A stretch of DNA of 20,917 bases from assembly GCA_900754795.1 (NCBI GenBank), contig CAAEEA010000014.1, forward strand, positions 1 to 20,917, read 5' to 3'. Under the pieces are notes generated by a model that was given only the letters and a program-made list of their open reading frames with translations, made no database searches and was not told the origin of the DNA. This stretch comes from Clostridia bacterium. Its GTDB lineage: Bacteria; Bacillota; Clostridia; Peptostreptococcales; Anaerovoracaceae. The position numbers were made by a program, and so were the translations under genes. How positions within the stretch are numbered: position 1 is the stretch's first letter; each line of letters begins with the position of its first letter. Below, one piece after another: positions 1 to 6,276 of the stretch.

Positions 1-50
1 AAGGCGGAAGAACAGTAGGATCCGGAGTAGTAACAGAGATCATCGAGTAA
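1..50 (+). CDS. tuf: Elongation factor Tu, C-terminal end (partial)
   Basis: Only the last 15 codons are visible, read in the frame beginning at base 3 and ending at TAA 48-50. The peptide GRTVGSGVVTEIIE is the characteristic C-terminus of EF-Tu domain III. EF-Tu delivers aminoacyl-tRNA to the ribosome. An intrinsic terminator follows within 5 bases, so this is the end of the str operon transcript. The short length limits the evidence, but the tail is highly diagnostic and the S10 operon at the other end of the window fits the same ribosomal neighbourhood. Confidence 0.9.
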   Translation, partial: GGRTVGSGVVTEIIE

Positions 51-54
51 TACA

Positions 55-88
55 GAAAAAAGGAGCCGCCCTCAGCGGCTCCTTTTTG
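55..88 (+). terminator. Intrinsic terminator after tuf
   Basis: Perfect 8-bp stem GGAGCCGC (62-69) / GCGGCTCC (75-82), loop CCTCA, preceded by an A-run and followed by TTTTT (83-87). It separates tuf from the downstream insertion. Confidence 0.93.
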
Positions 89-137
89 CAAATAGCGTAA
101 GAGATAATGAAGAGATAAGACGGCAAGGGGAAATAAT

Positions 138-910
138 ATGAACACACAGTATTTTTTCATGCACAAGGATCAGCTGGAAGCGATGGGCGCGTATGTCGGG
201 TTTGATCTCTACTGCGCGGGACATCTCATATGGCTTTGCGCGATCGCGGCCGCGGGAACGGTAATAAGCGGCGCGTACAAAAAAGCGGGAAAGCGGAGAA
301 GAGAAAAAACCACCGGAATCTTTGCCGTAACCATTCTTGTATCCGAGATAATTAAAGATATTATTCTTGTGGCAAACGGAGCGTCCATAATCGATTATAT
401 GCCTCTGCACCTTTGCAGTTTCGCCATCATATGCATGATGACGCACGCTTTTTGCCGCGGCAGGAGGGTAAAAGAAGCGGCAGGTCAGATGATGGCCTAT
501 GCTTTCTTTCCGGGAGCCACAGCGGCGCTGCTGTTCTGCAACTGGACACTGTACCCGTTTTCAGCTTTATGAACATTTTCAGCTTTCTGTTTCACGGATG
601 GATAATATTCTATTTTCTGATGATATACAGAGCAAAAGAAGTGATACCGTCTTACAGAGGAATGTGGCAGACGGCGCTGGCGGTAGCCGTGGCAGCAGTT
701 CCAGTATATATTTTCAACCTTATTTTTGATACTAATTATCTGTTTATAAATGAAGCGTCGGAAGGATCGCCGCTGGTGGCGGTATGGAATATCTTCGGTG
801 AACGGTTCGGGCAGGGAGGATATCTGTTTGGAGTCGCATTGCTGGTGATAGCTGTCTTTCACGGGCTGTTTCTCGTGTATACACTGCTCAGGAGATGTTA
901 TAAACATTGA
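138..910 (+). pseudogene. YwaF/TIGR02206-like integral membrane protein, frameshifted
   Basis: Two abutting reading frames together make one polytopic membrane protein of about 257 residues. The 5' part (138-572, RBS AAGGGGA at 125-131) ends in a TGA at 570-572. The 3' part is in the -1 frame and continues from 569 to the TGA at 908-910. The 5' part carries the YMPLHLCS segment and hydrophobic helices; the 3' part carries NIFSFLFHGW and three further helices. Adding one T to the TTT run at 566-568 would join the frames as PFSAFMNIFSFLFHG with no other change. The likely explanation is a 1-base deletion in a T run, either a real inactivating mutation or a sequencing error. The ATG at 569 overlaps the TGA, so coupled translation of two half-proteins is formally possible but unlikely for this family, which is normally one chain of about 230-260 residues. 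Its function is unknown. Confidence 0.72.
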
Positions 911-935
911 CATTGATATTTAAACGGTTTAATAT
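907..935 (+). promoter_or_regulatory. Sigma-A type promoter of the dehydroquinase-like/ecf/trmB operon
   Basis: Perfect -35 TTGACA (907-912), 17-bp spacer, -10 TAATAT (930-935). The -35 overlaps the stop codon of the preceding broken gene. The predicted start is near 942, giving a leader of about 55 bases before the ATG at 998. Confidence 0.7.
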
Positions 936-997
936 TAAAGTGTGTAATTCTGTAAATACATAAGTTTAAACAAGGTTAAGAAAAGGGGTACAAAGAG

Positions 998-1735
998 ATG
1001 TTGAGAAAAAAAGAACGCGAGGCAAATACCGCGGCTTCAAAGAAAAAAGTCAGACCGGACATATGTCTGTCTGTGGGCTGCGACGATCCTGCCGGGCTGA
1101 AAGCGGAAATAGAAAAATACAGCGACTGTTTCAGGTACATAGACTGGCAGGTAGACAAGGCCGGTGATAAGGAGTGGTTCAACAGAGAAACCTTTACAGC
1201 CGTCATCAGAGATATAAAGGCTTCTTTCCCCGGAAAGAAACTGATGATCAGCTACAGAGCGAAAGGCACAAAGGGAAGCCGCATACTCAGCTGGGCGATC
1301 GGGCACGCGGACATGATCTCGATCCGCTACGATGATCCGACCATGAGAGAACTGCTCAGATCCGCGAGACTCAAAGGTACGACCTCCATCATATCGTTCA
1401 GATCTTTTAACAAGATGCCTTCAAGCGACGAACTGGCGACAGCGTTTATCAAGATGGAAAGACTGGGCGCGGACATACTTGAAATAGCATGTCTTGCCGA
1501 AACAGAAGAACAGACATATACATTGCTGCAGGCGTCCGGATCGTATACGCAGCTGCGTAACCATAAGCCGGTCATAGCCGTTGCCATGGGAGAAGAAGGT
1601 CAGGCCAGCCGCATATGCGCCGGAGATTTCGGATCTGTCATAACTTACGGATGCGGCGAAGCGCCGACGGCTCCCGGTCAGTTTAACGTCAGAGATCTTA
1701 AAAAGTATCTCGACACTTACTACGAAAGCAGATAA
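998..1735 (+). CDS. Type I 3-dehydroquinate dehydratase-like protein lacking catalytic residues
   Basis: A 245-residue protein that aligns by eye along the type I dehydroquinase (AroD) fold: a DWQVD strand (49-53) where the family has EWRVD, LMISYR (82-87) for the TFR strand, a GADILEIA segment (157-164), MGEEGQASR (197-205) and the C-terminal APGQ (225-228). Compared with the Salmonella enzyme, the Schiff-base lysine (K170) is Glu162, the catalytic histidine (H143) is Arg135, the EWR glutamate and arginine are Asp49 and Gln51, and the E86 region reads KGTKGS. Only Arg87, Arg205 and Gln228 remain of the anion-binding set. Known family chemistry therefore should not work. I infer a pseudoenzyme, possibly binding a shikimate-like or other carboxylate ligand. 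A Lys/Arg-rich N-terminus precedes the fold. The RBS AAGGGG is at 983-988; ecfA1 starts 1 base after the stop, so co-expression is near certain. Confidence 0.75.
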   Translation: MLRKKEREANTAASKKKVRPDICLSVGCDDPAGLKAEIEKYSDCFRYIDWQVDKAGDKEWFNRETFTAVIRDIKASFPGKKLMISYRAKGTKGSRILSWAIGHADMISIRYDDPTMRELLRSARLKGTTSIISFRSFNKMPSSDELATAFIKMERLGADILEIACLAETEEQTYTLLQASGSYTQLRNHKPVIAVAMGEEGQASRICAGDFGSVITYGCGEAPTAPGQFNVRDLKKYLDTYYESR

Positions 1736-1736
1736 C

Positions 1737-2576
1737 ATGGAAGCAATCATAAAAATCGAAAACGTTTCATTTGAATATAAAAAAGACGGAGGAGAGAACT
1801 CCAAAAAAGCTCTCCGAAACATTAACCTTCAGATAGAAAAGGGCAGCTTTACGGCCATATTGGGAAAAAACGGCTCAGGCAAATCCACCCTTGCGAAAAA
1901 TCTTAACGGTCTCCTTCTTCCTACAGAGGGAAGAGTTCTGGTCAACGGCTATGACACTTCCGATGATGAACATATCTGGGATGTGAGGCAGTCCGCCGGA
2001 ATGGTCTTTCAGAATCCGGACAACCAGCTGGTGTCAGCGATAGTCGAAGATGATGTGGCTTTTGGACCGGAGAATCTCGGAATTGACCCGCTTGAGATAA
2101 GGGAGAGAGTGGACAAGGCTCTGGCCGACGTGAACATGGGACCTTACAGAGGCAAATCTCCGCATCTGCTTTCCGGCGGTCAGAAGCAGAGAATAGCCAT
2201 AGCGGGAGTGGTGGCAATGAAGCCGAGCTGTATCATCTTTGACGAACCCACGGCAATGCTCGATCCCAAAGGCCGGAGCGAGATAATGAGGATAATCAAA
2301 GAACTCAATGAAGAAGGCATAACTGTAGTTCTTATAACCCACTTCATGGAAGAAGCGGTTCATGCGGACAGGGTGATCATAATGAACGAAGGCGAAGTTT
2401 TCCTGGACGGAAGCCCCGAAGAAGTTTTCAGCCGGGGAGAGCAGGTAAGATCAGTTAATCTCGATGTGCCGCTGGCGGTTGAGCTGGCGGCAAAATTACG
2501 CCTTAAAGGGATCACCGTGCCCGAAAATATAATCGGAATGGAAGAAATGGTTGAATATCTATGTCAATACAGGTAA
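1737..2576 (+). CDS. ecfA1: ECF transporter ATPase subunit EcfA1
   Basis: An ABC ATPase of 279 residues that powers uptake of vitamins and other micronutrients together with EcfA2, EcfT and a substrate-specific S component at the cytoplasmic membrane. Visible motifs: Walker A GKNGSGKST (43-51), Q-loop FQNP (91-94), signature LSGGQ (145-149), Walker B IIFDEP (166-171) with catalytic Glu170, and switch His202. The FQNPDNQLVS segment after the Q-loop is typical of the CbiO/EcfA group. It starts 1 base after the dehydroquinase-like gene and overlaps ecfA2 by 16 bases, pointing to translational coupling. It could also be named cbiO; the pairing with a second ATPase and EcfT supports ecfA1. Confidence 0.95.
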   Translation: MEAIIKIENVSFEYKKDGGENSKKALRNINLQIEKGSFTAILGKNGSGKSTLAKNLNGLLLPTEGRVLVNGYDTSDDEHIWDVRQSAGMVFQNPDNQLVSAIVEDDVAFGPENLGIDPLEIRERVDKALADVNMGPYRGKSPHLLSGGQKQRIAIAGVVAMKPSCIIFDEPTAMLDPKGRSEIMRIIKELNEEGITVVLITHFMEEAVHADRVIIMNEGEVFLDGSPEEVFSRGEQVRSVNLDVPLAVELAAKLRLKGITVPENIIGMEEMVEYLCQYR

Positions 2577-3424
2577 GAAACATAAAGCACATATACGAAA
2601 AAGGTATGCCGACAGAGTCAGTAGCTCTCGACGACATCAGCTTTGATGTGGATGACGGAGAGTTTCTGGGTATCATCGGCCATACGGGATCCGGAAAATC
2701 GACCTTGCTCCAGCATCTTAACGGCCTGCTGAAACCGGACGAAGGAACCATAATCATCGGCGGAGCGGATATAACGGCCGAAGGCATTTCCATGGTGGAG
2801 ATAAGAAAGCGTATTGGACTTGTTTTCCAGTATCCCGAATACCAGCTGTTTGAAGAGACGGTGGCAAAAGACGTAGCTTTCGGGCCTCGAAATCTGGGTC
2901 TTTCCGATGAAGAGATCGGAGAAAGAGTCAAAGAGGCCATAGAACTGGTGGGGCTCGACTACGATGAAATAAAAGACCGGTCTCCTTTTGAACTTTCAGG
3001 AGGTCAGAAGCGGAGAGTGGCCGTGGCGGGAGTTATAGCCATGCGGCCGGAAGTCCTGATCCTTGACGAACCTACGGCCGGGCTCGATCCCAAAGCTCAC
3101 AGGGATATGCTGGCCATGATAGAGGAAGTTCACAGAAGAACGGGGAACATAACCATACTTGTATCCCATAACATGGCCGATATTGCGAGGCTTTCCGACC
3201 AGATACTGGTAATAGACAGCGGTCATCTGGTGGTGAGCGGAACACCGAAAGAAGTTTTTTCGCGGACTGAGGAACTTGAAAAAGTGGGACTTGATCTGCC
3301 TCCGATTACGATCTTGACAGAAAATCTCAGGAAACGGGGCATGGATATAGAAAAGACTATACTTTCCGTGGACGAGGCCGCGGAACAGATCGCAGATTAC
3401 CTGAAGGCAAGAGGAAACAGATAA
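2561..3424 (+). CDS. ecfA2: ECF transporter ATPase subunit EcfA2
   Basis: The second ABC ATPase of the ECF energising module, 287 residues. Motifs: Walker A GHTGSGKST (40-48), Q-loop FQYPEYQLF (89-97), signature LSGGQ (145-149), Walker B LILDEP (166-171) with Glu170, and switch His203. The FQYPEYQLFEETV sequence is characteristic of EcfA2 and differs from the Q-loop of EcfA1, so these are the usual heterodimer partners and not a recent duplication. The C-terminal extension after about residue 230 is the usual EcfA dimerisation region. The start lies inside ecfA1 and the stop overlaps the ecfT start codon (TAATG). Confidence 0.95.
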   Translation: MSIQVRNIKHIYEKGMPTESVALDDISFDVDDGEFLGIIGHTGSGKSTLLQHLNGLLKPDEGTIIIGGADITAEGISMVEIRKRIGLVFQYPEYQLFEETVAKDVAFGPRNLGLSDEEIGERVKEAIELVGLDYDEIKDRSPFELSGGQKRRVAVAGVIAMRPEVLILDEPTAGLDPKAHRDMLAMIEEVHRRTGNITILVSHNMADIARLSDQILVIDSGHLVVSGTPKEVFSRTEELEKVGLDLPPITILTENLRKRGMDIEKTILSVDEAAEQIADYLKARGNR

Positions 3425-4224
3425 TGTTAAGAGATATAACCCTCGGACAGTATTATCCCGGCAAGTCGTGGGTACACCGGCTTGATCCGAGGATAAAGAT
3501 AATAGCTACGCTGCTGTTTATCATTGAGCTGTTCATAGTAGACAACTTCATAGGATTTGTGATTGCCGGAGGCGTGCTCGCGGTTGTGATTGCCGTATCC
3601 AAAGTACCTGTGGGATATATAATGAGAGGGCTGAAACCCATAATACTTATACTGGTGTTTACCTTTGCCCTGAACATGTTCATGGTAGACGGGACGATAC
3701 TGTGGCAGTGGAAATTTCTGAAGATAACGGAAGAGGGGCTGAGGCTGGCCGTGTTCATGGCCATAAGGCTCATACTCCTTCTTATGGGATCTTCACTGCT
3801 CACCCTGTGCACAAGGCCGCTGGCGCTGACGGACGGGATAGAAAGGCTTCTTTCGCCTTTCAGCAAGATCGGGCTGCCCGCCCATGACATCGCGATGATG
3901 ATGACCATAGCGCTCAGATTCATACCTACTCTGCTTGAAGAAGCGGACAAAATCATCAAGGCCCAGCAGGCCAGAGGCGCGGATTTTGAGTCGGGAAATC
4001 TGATACACAGGGTAAAGAGCCTGATACCTGTGCTCGTGCCGCTTTTCGTAAGCGCGCTCAGGATAGCGATGGATCTGGCTATGGCCATGGAAGCCCGATG
4101 CTACCGTGGCGGAGAAAACAGGACCAGAATGCACGAGATGAAATTTAAAAAAAGAGATTACGCCGCCGCGGCCATGATGGTAATCTTCGCCGTGGTCATC
4201 GTGATTCAGTCGAGGATAATGTAG
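3424..4224 (+). CDS. ecfT: ECF transporter transmembrane subunit EcfT
   Basis: Membrane scaffold of the ECF transporter, 266 residues. Hydrophobic segments lie near 24-60, 66-90, 107-130, 150-170, 198-222 and 246-262. The two short coupling-helix motifs that dock into the ATPases are present: ARG (183-185, in QQARGADF) and ARC (224-226, in MEARCYRGG). The N-terminal HRLDPRIK motif (18-25) is also typical. No S component is encoded in this window, so in this organism the module is probably the group II type shared by several unlinked S components. The gene overlaps ecfA2 by one base and abuts trmB with no gap. Confidence 0.94.
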   Translation: MLRDITLGQYYPGKSWVHRLDPRIKIIATLLFIIELFIVDNFIGFVIAGGVLAVVIAVSKVPVGYIMRGLKPIILILVFTFALNMFMVDGTILWQWKFLKITEEGLRLAVFMAIRLILLLMGSSLLTLCTRPLALTDGIERLLSPFSKIGLPAHDIAMMMTIALRFIPTLLEEADKIIKAQQARGADFESGNLIHRVKSLIPVLVPLFVSALRIAMDLAMAMEARCYRGGENRTRMHEMKFKKRDYAAAAMMVIFAVVIVIQSRIM

Positions 4225-4875
4225 ATGCGTCAGAGAAACATCAAAAATCTTGATGAAAAGATAAAACAGAATGATTTTGGTCTGATAGATGATCCCCGGG
4301 CTCTTCGCGGAAAATGGCGGGATGAATTTGCAGATGTGCATGCAGAGGGAAGACTGTCTCTTTGTCTTGAAATAGGATGCGGAAAAGGGCGCTTTATTGC
4401 AGCCAGAGCAGAAGCGTTTCCGCACAAAGGGTTCATCGCCGTGGAAGGTCAGAGCAATGTAGCTCTGAGAGCGCTCGAAAAAACACAGCAAAGCCGTTTT
4501 TCAAATCTGAGGATATTCATAGATTACGTTACCGACATAGGAGAATATTTTGCTCCCGGCGAACTTGACGGGATATATCTGAATTTCAGCGATCCGTGGC
4601 CAAAGGCGCGCCACGCGAAAAGGCGACTGACTTACAGGGAGAGGCTTCTCAGCTATAAGTCCGTACTGTCGCCGGAAGGATCAATAGAGTTCAAGACAGA
4701 CAATGACGGGCTGTTTGAGTTTACCCTACAGGAGATTGAAGCCGCCGGGCTTACTGTGACAGAAATGACGGAAGACCTGGCCGCCAGCGGCTTTGAGTCC
4801 CGGCTTTTCAGGACGGAATACGAGGAGAGATTCATCGCTTCGGGGAAAAACATCAATTATGTAAAATTCAGATAA
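4225..4875 (+). CDS. trmB: tRNA (guanine-N7-)-methyltransferase TrmB
   Basis: Class I SAM-dependent methyltransferase that forms m7G46 in the variable loop of tRNAs. It has 216 residues, normal for the family. The SAM-binding loop is LEIGCGKGRF (48-57), the TrmB signature NFSDPWPKARHAKRRL spans 120-135, and the later conserved FKTDN is at 156-160. It starts on the base after the ecfT stop codon, making it the last cistron of this operon. A bidirectional terminator overlaps its stop codon. Why a tRNA modification gene sits behind an ECF module is unclear; the join may simply be a packing accident. Confidence 0.95.
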   Translation: MRQRNIKNLDEKIKQNDFGLIDDPRALRGKWRDEFADVHAEGRLSLCLEIGCGKGRFIAARAEAFPHKGFIAVEGQSNVALRALEKTQQSRFSNLRIFIDYVTDIGEYFAPGELDGIYLNFSDPWPKARHAKRRLTYRERLLSYKSVLSPEGSIEFKTDNDGLFEFTLQEIEAAGLTVTEMTEDLAASGFESRLFRTEYEERFIASGKNINYVKFR

Positions 4876-4896
4876 AAGGGGTCAGAGACCCCTTTT
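4874..4896. terminator. Bidirectional intrinsic terminator between trmB and the M23 gene
   Basis: Perfect 10-bp stem AAAAGGGGTC (4874-4883) / GACCCCTTTT (4887-4896) with a 3-base AGA loop. A on one side and T on the other let it work in both directions between two convergent genes. It overlaps the trmB stop codon. Confidence 0.92.
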
Positions 4897-4917
4897 AAAC
4901 TGCGGCAAAGATTCCGG

Positions 4918-5607
4918 TCAGAAGTCTATATACCCGGCCGGATCAACATAGGCTCCGCCAACGAGCATTTCAAAATGCAGATGAGCCGGTTCAAGGGATT
5001 CAAACAGCCCGGTCGATCCGACTCCCGCGATGACATCTCCCCCGTTCACCACATCTCCTGTTTCGACCAGTTCGGAAGAATCGGCCAGATTGGAATAAAT
5101 TGTGATGATATCGCCGGGGTGAGTGATTTCAATGGATCTTCCATATCGGTCGTCATTGTATACGGCGGTCACGGTGCCTTCGGCGACAGCTTTTACCTGA
5201 GAACCTTCTGACGCTTCAATATCCGTTCCGCAGTGTGTCATGTACTGATCCAGCGTTACAGAATAGATCAGAGTATCCATGGAATACGGATTGGTTATTT
5301 CAGCGTCTTCACAGTCCAGAGGAGAGACAAACCGGGAAGGGCTGTCCGTTGTTTCGCGGCTGTCAACTGTGGGAATCTGAGAGGATGTCTCTGCCTGCGC
5401 CTCTGAAGAGCTTTCGGCGGCGGAAGACTCTTTCTCGTCAGTCCGGGCGCTTTCGGCGACGGGCAGAGCAGCCTCACTTTCGCTTTCGTTGATTTTATCT
5501 ATATTCGATTTAAGCGTAAAAATCGAAGTAAGAGCGATGACGCAAAAGGCCAGTACCAGCACGATGGCGACTTTGTCCTTATCTTTTTTCTTTTGTGCTT
5601 GACGCAT
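4918..5607 (-). CDS. M23 (LytM-type) peptidase-like membrane protein, possibly SpoIIQ-like
   Basis: A 229-residue membrane-anchored protein: a basic N-terminus, one transmembrane helix at about 13-31, a Ser/Glu/Ala-rich linker (40-90), then a LytM/M23 domain at about 92-229 outside the membrane. The zinc ligands of active M23 peptidases are present: His125 and Asp129 (HCGTD) and His211 of the HLH motif (209-211). The catalytic histidine in the family YxHL segment is replaced by Asn173 (YSNL), so endopeptidase activity is doubtful. Architecture and the altered active site resemble SpoIIQ, which joins SpoIIIAH across the forespore-mother cell gap, but no sporulation genes lie nearby, so the SpoIIQ assignment is tentative. 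The strong RBS GGAGGTG is 6 bases before the ATG. A weak sigma-A-like candidate promoter on this strand reads TTGGAA-N17-TTGTAT around 5650-5690. Confidence 0.82.
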   Translation of the reverse strand: MRQAQKKKDKDKVAIVLVLAFCVIALTSIFTLKSNIDKINESESEAALPVAESARTDEKESSAAESSSEAQAETSSQIPTVDSRETTDSPSRFVSPLDCEDAEITNPYSMDTLIYSVTLDQYMTHCGTDIEASEGSQVKAVAEGTVTAVYNDDRYGRSIEITHPGDIITIYSNLADSSELVETGDVVNGGDVIAGVGSTGLFESLEPAHLHFEMLVGGAYVDPAGYIDF

Positions 5608-5887
5608 GATTTCACCTCCAGTTAAAGATATTGTTTGCCGAAACGGCAGTTTTCATACAAGATCAAACTTGTAATAATTCCAAGTTCATAATATAATAAT
5701 CCTTAAAGATCGCGGCGGCGCCGGTTCCGGGAGCTTAGACGGATAGCAGAAGCTTTCTGCGCCGCCTCAAAAAACAAAAAACAGCTTTTTGCCCGTAATC
5801 GCCTGCAGCTTTTTATAAGCTTACACATTTTATGGTCTCCGGTGCGGAGCCATGGTATGTATGGCAAAAAATAGCCGCCATGGATTA
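5608..5887. other. Divergent intergenic region with inverted and direct repeats
   Basis: No convincing gene lies here. An 8-bp stem GGCGGCGC (starting about 5714) / GCGCCGCC (5759-5766) encloses a smaller hairpin GCAGAA-GCT-TTCTGC (5746-5760). Further on, GCCATGG occurs twice as a direct repeat (5849-5855 and 5877-5883) with ATGGC between (5861-5865), just upstream of the ydbC promoter. These could be operator sites or a small structured RNA; the sequence alone does not decide. Confidence 0.45.
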
Positions 5888-5916
5888 TTGACATTTTTTT
5901 CCAGAAATGCTAAACT
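5888..5916 (+). promoter_or_regulatory. Sigma-A type promoter of the ydbC-like gene
   Basis: Perfect -35 TTGACA (5888-5893), 17-bp spacer, -10 TAAACT (5911-5916). The start point is expected near 5923. This rules out the upstream in-frame ATG at 5907 as start codon. Confidence 0.75.
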
Positions 5917-5948
5917 TGTCCTGCAAGGGGAAGCCGGAAGGAGAAAAA

Positions 5949-6215
5949 ATGTCAAGAAACGATGATTTTTCATTTGAGATCAGAGAACACATAGGAGTGA
6001 TAGGAACCTATTCGACCGGCTGGAAAAAAGAGGTCAATCTGGTAGCGTGGAACGGAAATCAGCCCAAGATAGACATAAGAGACTGGGATCCGGGACATGA
6101 GCACATGAGCCGGGGGCTGACGCTCCACGGCGATGAGGCAAAGACCATGGTACGGCTGCTGAGCAGATACCTTAACGGGGAAAGAGAAGATAAAAACCAG
6201 AACGATCCCGGCTGA
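5949..6215 (+). CDS. YdbC/PC4-like single-stranded DNA-binding protein
   Basis: An 88-residue protein with the PC4/YdbC core: FSFEIREHIGVIG, KEVNLVAWNG, KIDIRDW and a C-terminal helix with ETMxRLL-like spacing (AKTMVRLLSRYL). In the Lactococcus homologue this fold binds single-stranded DNA as a dimer; its cellular role in Firmicutes is poorly defined, with transcription or DNA repair suggested. I chose ATG 5949 because AAGGAG (5938-5943) sits 5 bases before it and the -10 box lies at 5911-5916, inside the longer possible frame. It is monocistronic, between its own promoter and a terminator. Confidence 0.87.
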   Translation: MSRNDDFSFEIREHIGVIGTYSTGWKKEVNLVAWNGNQPKIDIRDWDPGHEHMSRGLTLHGDEAKTMVRLLSRYLNGEREDKNQNDPG

Positions 6216-6217
6216 CG

Positions 6218-6249
6218 ATGTGGGGAACAGACATGTTCCCCATATTTTA
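6218..6249 (+). terminator. Intrinsic terminator after the ydbC-like gene
   Basis: Stem TGGGGAACA (6221-6229) / TGTTCCCCA (6234-6242) with loop GACA, followed by TATTTTA. Confidence 0.88.
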
Positions 6250-6276
6250 TGGTCATGTCTTTAAGAGGTGTATGAT

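Noticed and set aside
998..1735. Annotation as functional aroD
   Set aside because: Schiff-base lysine and catalytic histidine are both replaced, so the plain enzyme name would mislead.
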